A stretch of DNA of 62,090 bases from Corynebacterium sp. HMSC29G08 (lineage in GTDB: Bacteria; Actinomycetota; Actinomycetes; Mycobacteriales; Mycobacteriaceae): assembly GCF_001806875.1 (NCBI RefSeq), contig NZ_KV786272.1, positions 1 through 62,090 of the forward strand. The letters run 5' to 3'. The translations under genes were made by a program, and so were the position numbers. Below are positions 38,855 to 47,906 of the stretch, piece after piece; position 1 is the stretch's first letter, and the number at the start of each line of letters is the position of its first letter. The notes beneath the pieces are model-generated. The model was given only the letters and a program-made list of their open reading frames with translations, was not told the DNA's origin and searched no databases.

Positions 38855-39276
38855 TGATCAACTGGCAACTGATTACAGACGTAGTGTCGCTGATATTCAT
38901 CCTGCCCGGCGCGTTCATGGTGTTCTCAGCCGCAGTCGGTGTGGTGCGCTTCCGCTCCACACTGGCCCGCGTGCACGCCATCACCAAACCCCAGACCACC
39001 GGCCTGCTGCTGATGATGGTGGGCACGATCATCCGCCTCGTCGGTTCGCAGGACTTCGGGATCCATCAGCGTGGCGACGTCGGCATGATGATCCTGCTCG
39101 TCCTCTTCGCCCTAATGACCAACCCGGTCACCGGCCAACGCCTCGGCCGCATCTCCAGACTCGAGGGCCTCTACGGCACCGAGAAGGACCTGACGGTCAA
39201 CAACGCACCCGCGGCCTACCACCCGGGGCGTGTGGAGACGGGCACGCCGAAGAAGGCCGACAAGCCGAAGAGTTAG
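38854..39276 (+). CDS. mrpG: Mrp antiporter subunit G
   Basis: A 140-residue subunit with three membrane segments. The conserved block GVVRFRSTLARVHAITKPQT follows TM1. The ATG at 38854, overlapping the mrpF stop, gives the expected short N-terminus; a longer reading frame from 38722 would overlap mrpF and is rejected. The Lys/Pro-rich tail is extra to the core. It is the last gene of the operon; the next gene converges. Confidence 0.93.
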   Translation: MINWQLITDVVSLIFILPGAFMVFSAAVGVVRFRSTLARVHAITKPQTTGLLLMMVGTIIRLVGSQDFGIHQRGDVGMMILLVLFALMTNPVTGQRLGRISRLEGLYGTEKDLTVNNAPAAYHPGRVETGTPKKADKPKS

Positions 39277-39288
39277 CTCCAGCCTGGG

Positions 39289-40416
39289 TTAACTCCAGCG
39301 CACGAGCTCTTCACAGGTGGCGTCCACAACGTGGCGCCAATCACCGGTGGCCTGATAGAGCTTGCGCTGACGCTCATATCCTGCGCCCCGGTCGATGATC
39401 TCGTGGACCAGCTCAAGCTCCTCAACGCACCCAAGCTCGCCGGCGATCGGGGTGAGCTCCTCCACCAGCGCAGCCAGGTCATCTTTGACCCACGCCTCAT
39501 CAGTGGCGCGGCTGGTAATGATCTCCGCGTCCAACCCATACCTCGCACCGCGCCACTTGTTCTCCGCCACATGCCACGGCTGCAACGTTGGCAACGCCTC
39601 GCCCGTCTCCAACATCCGGTCGTAGTGCACCACCAGGCAGTGCGTCAGCGCCACGACGCCAGCGAGTTCGCGCAGGTTACTCGTGGCGTCCGAAATACGG
39701 ACCTCGATGGTGCCCCACTTTGCGGCGGGGCGGACGTCGAAATGCATCGAGCCCGTGTGACTAATCACGCCGGAAATCTTCTGATCCTGCATGAACCCAA
39801 CCCAGTCCGCCCACGTGTGGAACTGGTACGGCATGCCAGCGGTGGGCAGCTGCTGGTACAACATGGTGCGGTTTGAAGCGTACCCCGTATCCAACCCCTC
39901 CCACGCCGGACTGGATGCCGAAATAGCCAGCAAGTGCGGGTACTTCGTCATCACAGCGTTGATAATCGGCCACACCTTGTCCTCATGGCTAATACCCACG
40001 TGGCAGTGCACGCCCCACAGCAACATCTGCTTACCCCAATACTGGGTGCGGTTAATGATCTCCGCGTAGGTTTCCTTCGCGCTGAGCTGCTGCTCACGGA
40101 AGTCCGTAAACGGGTGGCCGCCACCCGCCCACAACTTCAGCCCCTGGCGTTCGGCTTCGCCCCGCACCACGTTGAGATCACGACGCAACGCCTCAATCGC
40201 CTCACCCGTATTCGTGCACACCGGGGTGACCAACTCAACAGTGTTCTGCAGAAACTCGCGCTCCAAGTGAGCCCCTGGGTGTGCCGCGTGCACCGCGTCA
40301 ATCACATCGGCAGCCCGTGGCACTAGGTCGCGGGTCTGCGGGTCAATGACGCAGATCTCCCACTCCACGCCGAGAGTATTGGACTCCGAGCGGGCAAAAT
40401 CGCGGTAAGGATCCAT
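39289..40416 (-). CDS. carboxylate-amine ligase of the GCS2 family (YbdK-like)
   Basis: A 375-residue ATP-dependent ligase with the glutamate-cysteine ligase type 2 fold. Recognisable parts are [13 protein letters not shown] at the N-terminus, [22 protein letters not shown] and GVHCHVGI (metal and substrate site). Corynebacteria do not normally make glutathione; homologues join glutamate weakly to other amines, so the true substrate is uncertain. The ATG at 40416 ([10 protein letters not shown]) is preferred to an upstream TTG. It converges with mrpG with only 12 bases between stops. Confidence 0.87.
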   Translation of the reverse strand: MDPYRDFARSESNTLGVEWEICVIDPQTRDLVPRAADVIDAVHAAHPGAHLEREFLQNTVELVTPVCTNTGEAIEALRRDLNVVRGEAERQGLKLWAGGGHPFTDFREQQLSAKETYAEIINRTQYWGKQMLLWGVHCHVGISHEDKVWPIINAVMTKYPHLLAISASSPAWEGLDTGYASNRTMLYQQLPTAGMPYQFHTWADWVGFMQDQKISGVISHTGSMHFDVRPAAKWGTIEVRISDATSNLRELAGVVALTHCLVVHYDRMLETGEALPTLQPWHVAENKWRGARYGLDAEIITSRATDEAWVKDDLAALVEELTPIAGELGCVEELELVHEIIDRGAGYERQRKLYQATGDWRHVVDATCEELVRWS

Positions 40417-40577
40417 GTACAGCAAGTCTATGCGGTGGGCGCCGAAATCCCGCCATTACATTCGGCGCTTGGGGGTTTCGGTGCGCTTCCACGCGATGGC
40501 CTTGACTGACAAATTCGACATCGTGCCTGGGGTCGCTCAGTAAACGCCCAGGTCACGGCATTTCGAACGGATTAGCG

Positions 40578-40694
40578 ATGTCATATTTGTCAGAGGAACC
40601 GCCAGACGGGCCTCGGGCGGCGCCTCAAGTCCTGAATTTGTCTCCCAAAATCGAGGAAGTAATCCAGGAATACGCCCAAGCGTTAGGCGATTAG
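40578..40694 (+). CDS. possible 38-residue small protein, unknown
   Basis: Reads MSYLSEEPPDGPRAAPQVLN and ends IEEVIQEYAQALGD. The composition (acidic, amphipathic C-terminal helix) looks protein-like. The frame is open back to 40506 without an ATG, so it may be the 3' relic of a longer gene. There is no clear ribosome-binding site. Its stop overlaps the end of the convergent LytR_C gene. No family recognised; it could be chance. The remainder of 40417-40690 holds nothing else seen. Confidence 0.3.
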   Translation: MSYLSEEPPDGPRAAPQVLNLSPKIEEVIQEYAQALGD

Positions 40695-41674
40695 TGGTTT
40701 TCCGCGAGCACCACAACGATTGCGTCGCGAGCATTCGTGTTCGGCGGCAACCGGACACTATCGGTCTTTGCTACGGCGACGCCACCAAGCTGGCGGGCAA
40801 TCTCCTCAGCAACCTGGCGCGCACCCTCGGTGCTCTCCGGGTAGAAGACCTGCACGCCTTCGAAGGTGCCGTATTGCCCCTCCGGCATGTTCGCATTCTT
40901 CGTCGGATCGTTGAGCTCATCAGTATTCACCACCTGGAAATTGCCGTCCAGCTTGGCCATCGTCTCGGCTGCCCAGCCGCTGACGATGGAGTTGTTGTAG
41001 ACGAATACCTGGGCGTTCTGGGCTGTGATGGCGGGGCCGCCATCGTTGGGAGCCGGGGCCGGTTCCGGAGCGTTCGGGTCGACCGGAGCGCTCGGGTCTG
41101 CCGGGTCGTTTTCCTGGCCCTCGGCGTTCGGGTCGGCCGGGTTCGCATTCGTCGGAACGGTCTCCGGAGTCGGAGGCAGCGCCGAGTTGGTGCCATCTGG
41201 CGAGTCAGCTGCCGTGGTCTCGGTGGTTGCAGCGCCGGTGTTGGCATCGCCGCTCTTCTGAGTCAGGGCGTAAATACCCCAGAGCAGCAGCAACGCGGCA
41301 ACGGCAATCAGGATCATGGCCAGGCCACGCTTCGGAACACTGGCACCCGCAGCACCCGCGCCAGCTGCAGCACGACGACGACCACCCGCTCCACGAGCAG
41401 CACCTGCGGCGAGGTTGTCGTCCTCGTCGTCCTCGTCGTCGTAGGCGTCAATGTATGCAGCGTCGTATGCAGCGTCGTCGTAATCCTCGTGGCGGTGAGC
41501 GCCGGTATATTCCTCGGCACCCGCCGAAGCAGCAGTGCCCGCTACCTGGTCCGGCTCGTGGCCGGGGTAGTCGGTGTACTCGGTGTCTGCAATGTATTCG
41601 GTGTCGCCAACAAACTCGTCGCGGTTGTTGTCGCTAGGGCCGTTTCCCGGGTTGTTCGTAGTCACGCGCGTCAC
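40691..41674 (-). CDS. LytR C-terminal domain protein, single-pass membrane
   Basis: A 327-residue envelope protein. An acidic low-complexity cytoplasmic region (residues 1-100, rich in Asp, Glu and Tyr) is followed by one membrane segment (GLAMILIAVAALLLLWGIYA). A Pro/Ala/Thr-rich linker leads to an extracytoplasmic LytR_C domain (QVFVYNNSIVSGWAAETMA ... VRLPPNTNARDAIVVVLAENH). The catalytic LCP domain is absent, so it probably binds a wall polymer or partner rather than transferring glycan. The start is a GTG at 41674. The DUF3263 gene lies 26 bases upstream on the same strand. Confidence 0.85.
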   Translation of the reverse strand: MTRVTTNNPGNGPSDNNRDEFVGDTEYIADTEYTDYPGHEPDQVAGTAASAGAEEYTGAHRHEDYDDAAYDAAYIDAYDDEDDEDDNLAAGAARGAGGRRRAAAGAGAAGASVPKRGLAMILIAVAALLLLWGIYALTQKSGDANTGAATTETTAADSPDGTNSALPPTPETVPTNANPADPNAEGQENDPADPSAPVDPNAPEPAPAPNDGGPAITAQNAQVFVYNNSIVSGWAAETMAKLDGNFQVVNTDELNDPTKNANMPEGQYGTFEGVQVFYPESTEGARQVAEEIARQLGGVAVAKTDSVRLPPNTNARDAIVVVLAENH

Positions 41675-41700
41675 ACTACCCTTGAGTGAAGGTTGAGGGT

Positions 41701-41913
41701 TTAAGGCGCGCCGTCGCGAAGCCTCTGCAGTCTGCGCACCAACTGGGGCCGGGCGGCGAGCGCATCGGGCGAGTCCAGCAAACCGTTAAGACGCTGGAAG
41801 TATCGCACAGGGCTAATGCCAAGTTCGCGGCGGATGGCTTCCTCTTTTGCGCCGAGTGAACGTGGGGCGCGCGCTTCGAAGTCCAGCAGGGCAAGGTCAT
41901 CGTCGGCGAGCAT
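41701..41913 (-). CDS. DUF3263 small protein (helix-turn-helix-like)
   Basis: A 70-residue protein, [20 protein letters not shown] at the start. It has the actinobacterial DUF3263 pattern D..LL.FE......GAKE.AIR..LG(I/M)S..RY.Q.LN.LLD.P.A, which looks like a small helix-turn-helix. The ATG at 41913 is chosen because a TATATT box lies five bases upstream, fitting a leaderless mRNA. An in-frame ATG at 41931 would overlap the def start codon. It is co-directional with the LytR_C gene, a pairing common in actinobacteria. Confidence 0.85.
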   Translation of the reverse strand: MLADDDLALLDFEARAPRSLGAKEEAIRRELGISPVRYFQRLNGLLDSPDALAARPQLVRRLQRLRDGAP

Positions 41914-41929
41914 GCCTAATATATACCGC
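41914..41929. promoter_or_regulatory. 16-bp divergent leaderless promoter (DUF3263/def)
   Basis: The 16 bases between the two start codons contain TAATATATA. Rightward TAATAT (41917-41922) ends 7 bases before the def ATG. Leftward TATATT (41923-41918) ends 4 bases before the DUF3263 ATG. Any -35 elements must lie inside the opposite gene. Confidence 0.55.
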
Positions 41930-42502
41930 ATGACTATTCGACCAATCGTGATCTACGGCGACCCCGTCCTGCACACCCCTACGAAGGAAGTGACGCAGCC
42001 GGTGGAGGAGCTGCAGGAGCTCATTGCTGACATGCACGAAACTATGGACGCCGCGAATGGCGTCGGCCTGGCCGCCAACCAGATCGGCGTGCCGCTGCGT
42101 TTGTTTGTGTACCACTGTCCGGATGGTGACGTGATGCGTCGCGGCACGGTGATCAACCCGGTGCTGGAGACCAGCGAGATCCCGAAGACCATGCCGAGCG
42201 ACACCGGCGAGGACGACGAGGGCTGCCTCTCCGTTCCTGGCGAGGGCTGGCCGACCGGCCGCGCCGACTGGGCAAAGGTCACCGGCTTGGACGAGAACGG
42301 CAACGAGGTCGAGGTAGAAGGAACCGGCTTTTTCGCCCGCTGCCTGCAGCACGAGGTCGGCCATCTGGACGGTTACGTGTACACCGACGTACTGACTGGC
42401 CGTTACAAGAAGGAAGCAAAGCGCGCGATTCGTGACAACGGCTGGACTGAGCCCGGCAACACCTGGCTGCCGGGCACCGATGAGGACCCGTTTGGCCACT
42501 AG
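41930..42502 (+). CDS. def: peptide deformylase
   Basis: Removes the formyl group from the N-terminal methionine of new proteins. All three metal-site motifs are present: GVGLAANQ (44-51), EGCLS (97-101) with the Cys ligand, and QHEVGHLDG (140-148) with both His ligands and the catalytic Glu. The protein of 190 residues has a C-terminal extension typical of actinobacterial type I enzymes. The ATG at 41930 gives the canonical [14 protein letters not shown] start; a longer frame from 41816 is rejected. It is likely transcribed without a leader. Confidence 0.95.
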   Translation: MTIRPIVIYGDPVLHTPTKEVTQPVEELQELIADMHETMDAANGVGLAANQIGVPLRLFVYHCPDGDVMRRGTVINPVLETSEIPKTMPSDTGEDDEGCLSVPGEGWPTGRADWAKVTGLDENGNEVEVEGTGFFARCLQHEVGHLDGYVYTDVLTGRYKKEAKRAIRDNGWTEPGNTWLPGTDEDPFGH

Positions 42503-42574
42503 CACTTCCTGCCTGTGCGTGTGAAGGGTTATGCTTAAGCGCTGAATGTCCATTTTCACTTTAAGGACTCGCTT

Positions 42575-43453
42575 ATGCGTACAGCTTCCGCATTGATCGC
42601 TGCTGCCGCTGCTCTTGCGCTTTCGGCACCCGCCGCGAGCGCTACCATGACGTCTTCGCCCGCCCCGGTGGTTCTCACCGAGAGCTCGGAGGCGCCCGAG
42701 CTGACCCGCGAGGAGCTGATCGAGGCCGCCATCAAGGCCAGCGAGGCGTACGCAAAGAAGCAGACCCCGAAGACCGAGGCTGCACTGCGCGAGGCGCTTG
42801 AGGCGTGGCTTGAGGATGTCACGGAACGCATGGATGAGCTTGACGCCAAGCGCGATGAAGCCGGCGAGCTTCCCCAGGAGCTGGCCGACAGCGAGGCTGA
42901 GCTGCTGGAAGAGCGCGTGTTGTTGCGAAAGCTGTACAAGGAGCTCTCGCTTGACGACGCTTCAACGCACCCTCTCCCCACCATCCTCACCGAAGCAAAC
43001 GTTGCGGAGGAAGAGGCGGAAGTAACCACCGCGGTGGCCACGGCAGCGGAGCCGACGCTGCGTCAGCGTGTGGTGACCTTGGAGGACGAGACCACCACCA
43101 GCGACACCACCACCAGCGAGACCACCACGGGCACCGCTACAGACACCACAACGACAAATACCACCACCTCGACGACCACGGGTACGTCTACGTCCACCAC
43201 CACTTCCGCAACCACGTCCGGTACGGCAACGGTGTTAGAGAACAGGACGACGGAGGCAACCACGACGCGCTCCAGCACAAGCTCTAGCTCCAGCACGAGC
43301 TCGACCACCCGCACCTCCACGCCGACGAGTACCACCAGCACGACCCGCAGCGACGATCTGGCAGAGACCGGCACCCCGATGCTGGGCCTAATCGCACTGG
43401 GTGCGCTGCTGGTTGTTGGTGGCGTGTTCCTGACCCGTCACGGAAACAAGTAA
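42575..43453 (+). CDS. secreted Thr/Ser-rich stalk protein with LAETG wall-anchor signal
   Basis: A 292-residue protein with signal peptide MRTASALIAAAAALALSAPA. A predicted helical, highly charged domain (about 38-130, Glu/Lys/Leu-rich, coiled-coil-like) comes next. A Thr/Ser stalk of about 90 residues built from TTT and TST runs, likely glycosylated, follows. It ends in LAETG, a membrane segment and RHGNK. LAxTG signals are recognised by class E sortases in actinobacteria, so this is a candidate substrate of a housekeeping sortase. The function of the helical head is not recognised. It is probably transcribed alone from the 72-base gap after def. Confidence 0.85.
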   Translation: MRTASALIAAAAALALSAPAASATMTSSPAPVVLTESSEAPELTREELIEAAIKASEAYAKKQTPKTEAALREALEAWLEDVTERMDELDAKRDEAGELPQELADSEAELLEERVLLRKLYKELSLDDASTHPLPTILTEANVAEEEAEVTTAVATAAEPTLRQRVVTLEDETTTSDTTTSETTTGTATDTTTTNTTTSTTTGTSTSTTTSATTSGTATVLENRTTEATTTRSSTSSSSSTSSTTRTSTPTSTTSTTRSDDLAETGTPMLGLIALGALLVVGGVFLTRHGNK

Positions 43454-43464
43454 GCACAGAGCTA

Positions 43465-44409
43465 ATGTCGCGCGTTTTTCGTTCGGACCCGGTCACCGTT
43501 GGGGACCGGGTTGTGGTGCGCCAGCGTCGCGGTGACCTGGACAGTGACGTCATCGGATTTGTCCACAGCACTGATCCCCTGGTAATTCGTCGCGGCGAAG
43601 AGCTTGTGGAGATTACGCACCTGCACATTATTAAGAAGCTCTCGCCGCGCACGGTGCGCAATTCGGACATCCGCGCGGTGGAAACCGCCACCGCCAAGGC
43701 GTTTCCGGGACAGGAGCAGGTGCTCATCCAAGGCTGGTTGGCGCGCGCCGGTGCCGAGATCGCTGAGCGCTCCAACTCCGCCACGCCAATTGGCCACGCC
43801 GCGGGATTCCAGGCGGTGCCCTTAGACGAGATCACAAGGTTCTATCAAGAGCGTGGCATGCCGGTGCAGCTTCTGATTCCGGAGCGCATTGGCAAACCCG
43901 CACTGCGACTGATCGAACAGCACCCGGACGCATGGCAGTTGGGCGAAGAGATCGTTGTCATGACGCGTGAACTCGACGATATTGAATACGAGATGGACCC
44001 GCGCGTGCGCGTTACAGAGCAGCCGGATGAAGACTGGCTGTCGCTCTACCATTACCGTGGCCAAGACCTCCCCGCTGAAGCGGTGCTGGACCTAGCACAG
44101 CGCATTGATGGGGAGATCGGTTTTGCCAGCCTGGTAGAAGGCGGCGAAACCATCGCGGTCACGCGCGCCACGATTACTGCCTCCGAGGACGAGCGGCGTT
44201 GGCTGGGGTTTTCGGCGGTTGAGGTGGGTGGGCGGTGGCGTCGACAAGCAAAAGGCACTGTGCTGGGCCAAAGTGTGCTCGCGTGGGCCAAAAGCCGGGC
44301 TGACGCCGCATACCTGCAGGTTAGGGCGTCGAACGTGGCGGGGATCGCACTGTACACCAAACTGGGGTTTGTGGAACACCACCGCCACCGCTACGCACGG
44401 CTGGGCTAG
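43465..44409 (+). CDS. GNAT acetyltransferase, CG3035-type N-acetylglutamate synthase
   Basis: A 314-residue protein. The N-terminal part (1-60) resembles an SH3-like actinobacterial domain (VGDRVVVRQRRGD, DVIGFV). The C-terminal half is a GNAT domain ending in SNVAGIALYTKLGFVEHHRHRYA, the usual acetyl-CoA-site helix and strand. The CG3035 family of corynebacteria was reported to supply N-acetylglutamate for arginine synthesis. Position between def and xthA matches the C. glutamicum locus I recall. The variant word GTCGACAAGC is at 44240. Acceptor specificity cannot be read from sequence. Confidence 0.82.
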   Translation: MSRVFRSDPVTVGDRVVVRQRRGDLDSDVIGFVHSTDPLVIRRGEELVEITHLHIIKKLSPRTVRNSDIRAVETATAKAFPGQEQVLIQGWLARAGAEIAERSNSATPIGHAAGFQAVPLDEITRFYQERGMPVQLLIPERIGKPALRLIEQHPDAWQLGEEIVVMTRELDDIEYEMDPRVRVTEQPDEDWLSLYHYRGQDLPAEAVLDLAQRIDGEIGFASLVEGGETIAVTRATITASEDERRWLGFSAVEVGGRWRRQAKGTVLGQSVLAWAKSRADAAYLQVRASNVAGIALYTKLGFVEHHRHRYARLG

Positions 44410-44418
44410 TCTTACTGC

Positions 44419-45210
44419 ATGCGAATTGCCACGTGGAACGTCAACTCAGTGCGAACCCGCGCTGAGCGCATCGGCGCATTCCTCACACGCGGTGACATCG
44501 ACGTGTTGTGCATGCAGGAAACCAAATGCGCGGACGACAAATTCCCCTACTCAGTTTTCAACGCCTTGGGCTACGACGTCGCCCATGTTGGTTACAACCA
44601 GTGGAATGGGGTGGCGATTGCGTCCCGAGTCGGCCTGGAAAACGTACGCCACGAGTTCGAGCGCCAGCCGGCGTTTGCCAAAACCGGCGAGCCTGTGCGC
44701 GAAGCCCGCGCCGTGGGTGCTGTCTGCGGCGGGGTAGACGTGTGGAGCCTGTACGTGCCCAACGGCCGCGAAATCGGCGACCCGCATTACGACTACAAGC
44801 TGGAGTTCCTCTGGCGCCTCGCGGACGTGGTTCAGCCCTCATCCCATCAGGTGCTCTGCGGTGATTTCAACATTGCGCCGCGTGATGAAAACGTGTGGGA
44901 CGTGTCGTTTTTTGAAGGCCGTACGCACGTGACCGAACCGGAGCGCGCCGCGTTCCAAAGGCTGCTGGAAGCCGGTCTGACGCAGATCCGACATGAGGAG
45001 CCGTACAGCTTCTGGGACTACAAATCCGCACGCTTCCAGCGCAACCAAGGCATGCTGATCGACTTCCTGCTGGCCACCGCTCCTTTGGCGCGCGGCCTGG
45101 AGCGCGCCTGGGTTGACGTGGAGGAACGCTCCGGCAAGGGCGCGTCCGACCACGCTCCGGTGATCGCGCAGTTTGATACGCACACGCTTGATATAGACGC
45201 GGTGCGCTAG
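44419..45210 (+). CDS. xthA: exodeoxyribonuclease III / AP endonuclease
   Basis: DNA repair enzyme that cuts at abasic sites and degrades from 3' ends. The 263-residue protein has the family motifs MRIATWNVNSVRTR, LCMQETKCADDKFP (catalytic Glu), YVPNGREIGDP, LCGDFNIAPRDENVWD (Asp-Asn pair) and the terminal SDHAPVIA (catalytic His). It starts 9 bases after the acetyltransferase stop and ends 4 bases before cls, so these genes probably form an operon. Confidence 0.95.
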   Translation: MRIATWNVNSVRTRAERIGAFLTRGDIDVLCMQETKCADDKFPYSVFNALGYDVAHVGYNQWNGVAIASRVGLENVRHEFERQPAFAKTGEPVREARAVGAVCGGVDVWSLYVPNGREIGDPHYDYKLEFLWRLADVVQPSSHQVLCGDFNIAPRDENVWDVSFFEGRTHVTEPERAAFQRLLEAGLTQIRHEEPYSFWDYKSARFQRNQGMLIDFLLATAPLARGLERAWVDVEERSGKGASDHAPVIAQFDTHTLDIDAVR

Positions 45211-45214
45211 CGGC

Positions 45215-46717
45215 ATGGACGTTTCGTGGTGGCAGGCGGCGCTGTTCGCCTTAGATTTTTTGATCAAACTGGTCATGATCGGTGTTGTGCCGGGCGGCCG
45301 CAAACCGTCCAGCGCCAACGCCTGGCTACTGCTCATTCTGTTTGTGCCCGTGCTTGGCCTGCCGCTGTTCCTGCTCATGGGCTCGCGGATTGTCTCCCGG
45401 CGCCGCCACCGCATCCAAGTGGAAGCGAAGAAGGCGTTGGATGACATCCACACGGACATCCCGGATCAGCCTTGCCCGTTGGAGAGCGAAGCCTCCGCTA
45501 TCGTCCGCCTCAACCGCACGCTCACCGGCTACCCGGCGCTGGAGGCGTCCGTGCCCGCCATGTGGACGGACTACGACATGACAATGCGGCGCATGGCCGA
45601 ACTCATTGACAGCGCCCAACACGACGTGAACATCGAAATCTATGCCGTGGCCTGGGATGATACCACCGGCGTAGTCTTCGAGGCCATCGAGCGCGCCGTC
45701 GCCCGCGGCGTCCACGTCCGCCTGCTGTTCGACCACATCGGCTCCCAAAAATACCCCGGCTTCCGCGCGTTGAAGAAGCGCCTGACCGAAATCGGCGTGG
45801 ACTGGCACATGATGCTCCCACTCGCCCCGCTGCGTGGCCGCTGGCGTCGCCCGGACCTTCGGAACCACAGGAAGCTTTTGCTTATCGACGCCAACGTCGC
45901 CCTCCTCGGCTCATTCAACCTCATCGACCGCACCTATTTGTTACGTAGACATAGACGCGCGGGCAGGCAGTGGATCGACGCATTCATCGAAGTGCGCGGA
46001 CCCATCGTTGCGTCTTTGGAATCCATGTTCGCCGTGGACTGGTTCACCGAATCCGGCGAAGTCCTCGAACTGCGCTCCCCGCGCGAGGTGGAGGGGTATG
46101 GCACTTTGGTTGGTTCGGCTGGTGTTGGGGCTGGTTCGACTGGTGTTGGTGACGTGAACGTCGTCCAGCTGGTGCCCTCCGGCCCCGGCTACCTCACCGA
46201 GCCGAACCTGCGCATGTTCAACACCATGATCCACCACGCTCGCGAACACCTGATCCTGTGTTCCCCCTACTTCGTTCCCGAAGACTCCCTGCTAGAGGCC
46301 ATCACATCCGCCTGCTACCGCGGCGTCCGCGTGGACCTCCTCGTCAGCGCCAAAGCCGACCAGTTCATGGTCCAACACGCCCAATCCTCCTACTACGAGC
46401 AGCTTCTAGACGCCGGCGTCCACATCTGGGAATTCCCCGCCCCGTATGTGTTGCACTCCAAGTTCGTCCTGGCAGACCCTGGCACTGGCGACGCCGTCGG
46501 CGTCATCGGCTCCTCCAACATGGACATCCGCTCGTTCTCTTTGAACTACGAGTCCTCCCTGTTCATCGCCTCCGGCTCCCTCCTGCCCGCGCTTCACGAC
46601 CTAGCGAAGAACTACATCGCCGTCTCCCACGAACTCCTCCCCCAAGTTTGGGAGCAGCGCCCCTGGTACCGCCGCTACATCGACAACGTGATGAAACTGA
46701 CCTCGGCGCTGCAGTAG
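45215..46717 (+). CDS. cls: cardiolipin synthase (bacterial Cls type)
   Basis: Membrane phospholipase-D-family enzyme that joins two phosphatidylglycerols. The 500-residue protein has two N-terminal membrane segments. Two HKD catalytic motifs follow, HRKLLLIDANVALLGSFN (about residues 217-234) and HSKFVLADPGTGDAVGVIGSSN. Between them is a Gly/Val/Ser low-complexity insert (GSAGVGAGSTGVGDV, near residue 308) with repetitive DNA, probably a surface loop. The first HKD motif is built on a copy of the GTCGATAAGC word (45880). Confidence 0.93.
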   Translation: MDVSWWQAALFALDFLIKLVMIGVVPGGRKPSSANAWLLLILFVPVLGLPLFLLMGSRIVSRRRHRIQVEAKKALDDIHTDIPDQPCPLESEASAIVRLNRTLTGYPALEASVPAMWTDYDMTMRRMAELIDSAQHDVNIEIYAVAWDDTTGVVFEAIERAVARGVHVRLLFDHIGSQKYPGFRALKKRLTEIGVDWHMMLPLAPLRGRWRRPDLRNHRKLLLIDANVALLGSFNLIDRTYLLRRHRRAGRQWIDAFIEVRGPIVASLESMFAVDWFTESGEVLELRSPREVEGYGTLVGSAGVGAGSTGVGDVNVVQLVPSGPGYLTEPNLRMFNTMIHHAREHLILCSPYFVPEDSLLEAITSACYRGVRVDLLVSAKADQFMVQHAQSSYYEQLLDAGVHIWEFPAPYVLHSKFVLADPGTGDAVGVIGSSNMDIRSFSLNYESSLFIASGSLLPALHDLAKNYIAVSHELLPQVWEQRPWYRRYIDNVMKLTSALQ

Positions 46718-46745
46718 GCCCGGCGCCGCTGCTCCGGCCGGCGTC

Positions 46746-46858
46746 CACAAACATCGGATAGAGCGCTGCAGCCGCCAAACATCGGATAGCAAACATCGGA
46801 TAGGGCCGAAAAAGGGCCAAAAACGCCTCTATCCGATGTTTGCTATCCGATGTTTGTG
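46746..46858. repeat. palindromic repeat family II (CAAACATCGGATAG units)
   Basis: The 14-base unit CAAACATCGGATAG occurs three times forward (46748, 46776, 46790) and twice inverted (46829, 46843). The ends mirror each other as CACAAACATCGGATAG and its complement. The forward pair and the inverted pair can form a stem of about 28 bp around AAAAAGGGCC. It lies between the convergent stops of cls and the DUF559 gene and could act as a two-way terminator. No other copy is in the window. Confidence 0.8.
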
Positions 46859-46921
46859 TTTCGGGACCTGGCTTCTACCCGCCACGCAGCACCCGCGCAC
46901 CCGGTCGCACCCACGCAGCCG

Positions 46922-47827
46922 CTACCCGGACGCGCGCAGCATGCGATGGACTTCGCCGATCCACCAGGCTTCGTCCCATATCTGGTCACTGAACAGGCGA
47001 AACACGGGGAATCCGGCAGCACGAAGCGTGTTTTCGCGCTTGAGTTGGCGAAGGACAACGTCGTGAGGTTGGTCGCCGTATTTGGCGTAGCCGTCGGCTT
47101 CCAGGATGAGGCGACCGTCAATGAGGAAGTCCACCCGGTAGCCGCTTATAACTACTTGCTGCTCGTAGGGGATGTTGTGGCGGATGAGTATGGTGCGGAC
47201 GATGGCTTCGAGGGCGGACTCACTTAGCCAGGACGGCGTCTTCAGCACTAGGCGGGCGTTGCCGATGCCTTTCGTTCCGGAGAGTCTGTTGACCAGGCGG
47301 GAGAGTTCGTGCCAGAGTTCGCGGGCGTCTTCGCGGTTGAGGCCGCTGAAAAGGTTGTCGAAGGCGACAATGCCGTGGTCATAGCCGTGCAGCCTGGCAA
47401 TATCTACGGCAGTGCGGATTGGCGTGGTGCAGCGGATGTGGTGGGTGAGGTGGACGTCGGCGTCGATAAGCGGAAGCTGCACATAGCTGTGGCCGTCGAA
47501 CCAGCGACTTTTGGCCGATGGGCGACCACCGGGCAGCGCTAATTCCACCTGTTCGTTGGGGGTTTTCATCACCCACATTCCCTGGAGGCGTGCGGCGGAA
47601 CGGCCGACCAGTACCGCGCGGCGGCTGCTTAAGCCGGCGGCGTAGGTGCGCAAGAACTCTTTCTCGTAGCGTTTTAACTGCTGGTAGTCAGCGGTGTCTA
47701 CGTAAATGCGATGCGCAATTTCGTGCATCTGCGCGGTGTCTAATTTTGCGTGCAGCGCCGCATCGGTGGAGGAAACGTGCCGCACGAGTTTGGTGGTCAA
47801 GGCATGAAGATGATTGTTTTGGTTCAC
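46922..47827 (-). CDS. DUF559/AbiEi-like protein (intact paralogue)
   Basis: A 301-residue protein. The N-terminal half resembles the AbiEi antitoxin-like winged-helix arrangement (AAGLSSRRAVLVGRSAARLQ, then TPIRTAVDIARLHG). The C-terminal half has a Vsr/DUF559 endonuclease-like core: VDFLIDGRLILEADGYAKYG, VVLRQLKRENTLRAAGFPVFRLF. The Asp...Glu-x-Asp-Gly pattern suggests a PD-(D/E)XK fold. It is a close relative of the frameshifted gene at 5978-6888. No AbiEii-like toxin gene is adjacent, so a type IV toxin-antitoxin role is not supported. These orphan genes are common in corynebacteria and their role is unknown. Confidence 0.78.
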   Translation of the reverse strand: MNQNNHLHALTTKLVRHVSSTDAALHAKLDTAQMHEIAHRIYVDTADYQQLKRYEKEFLRTYAAGLSSRRAVLVGRSAARLQGMWVMKTPNEQVELALPGGRPSAKSRWFDGHSYVQLPLIDADVHLTHHIRCTTPIRTAVDIARLHGYDHGIVAFDNLFSGLNREDARELWHELSRLVNRLSGTKGIGNARLVLKTPSWLSESALEAIVRTILIRHNIPYEQQVVISGYRVDFLIDGRLILEADGYAKYGDQPHDVVLRQLKRENTLRAAGFPVFRLFSDQIWDEAWWIGEVHRMLRASG

Positions 47828-47906
47828 GCCTTTTATTGGTAGCCGCTAAACGCGCTGGTGGGAACCCATTTCGTGTCCACTTTAATGGACACGAAACAAG
47901 GGAACC

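Noticed and set aside
46922..47827. Type IV toxin-antitoxin pair (AbiEi/AbiEii)
   Set aside because: No nucleotidyltransferase-type AbiEii toxin gene is adjacent to this gene or to its frameshifted paralogue.
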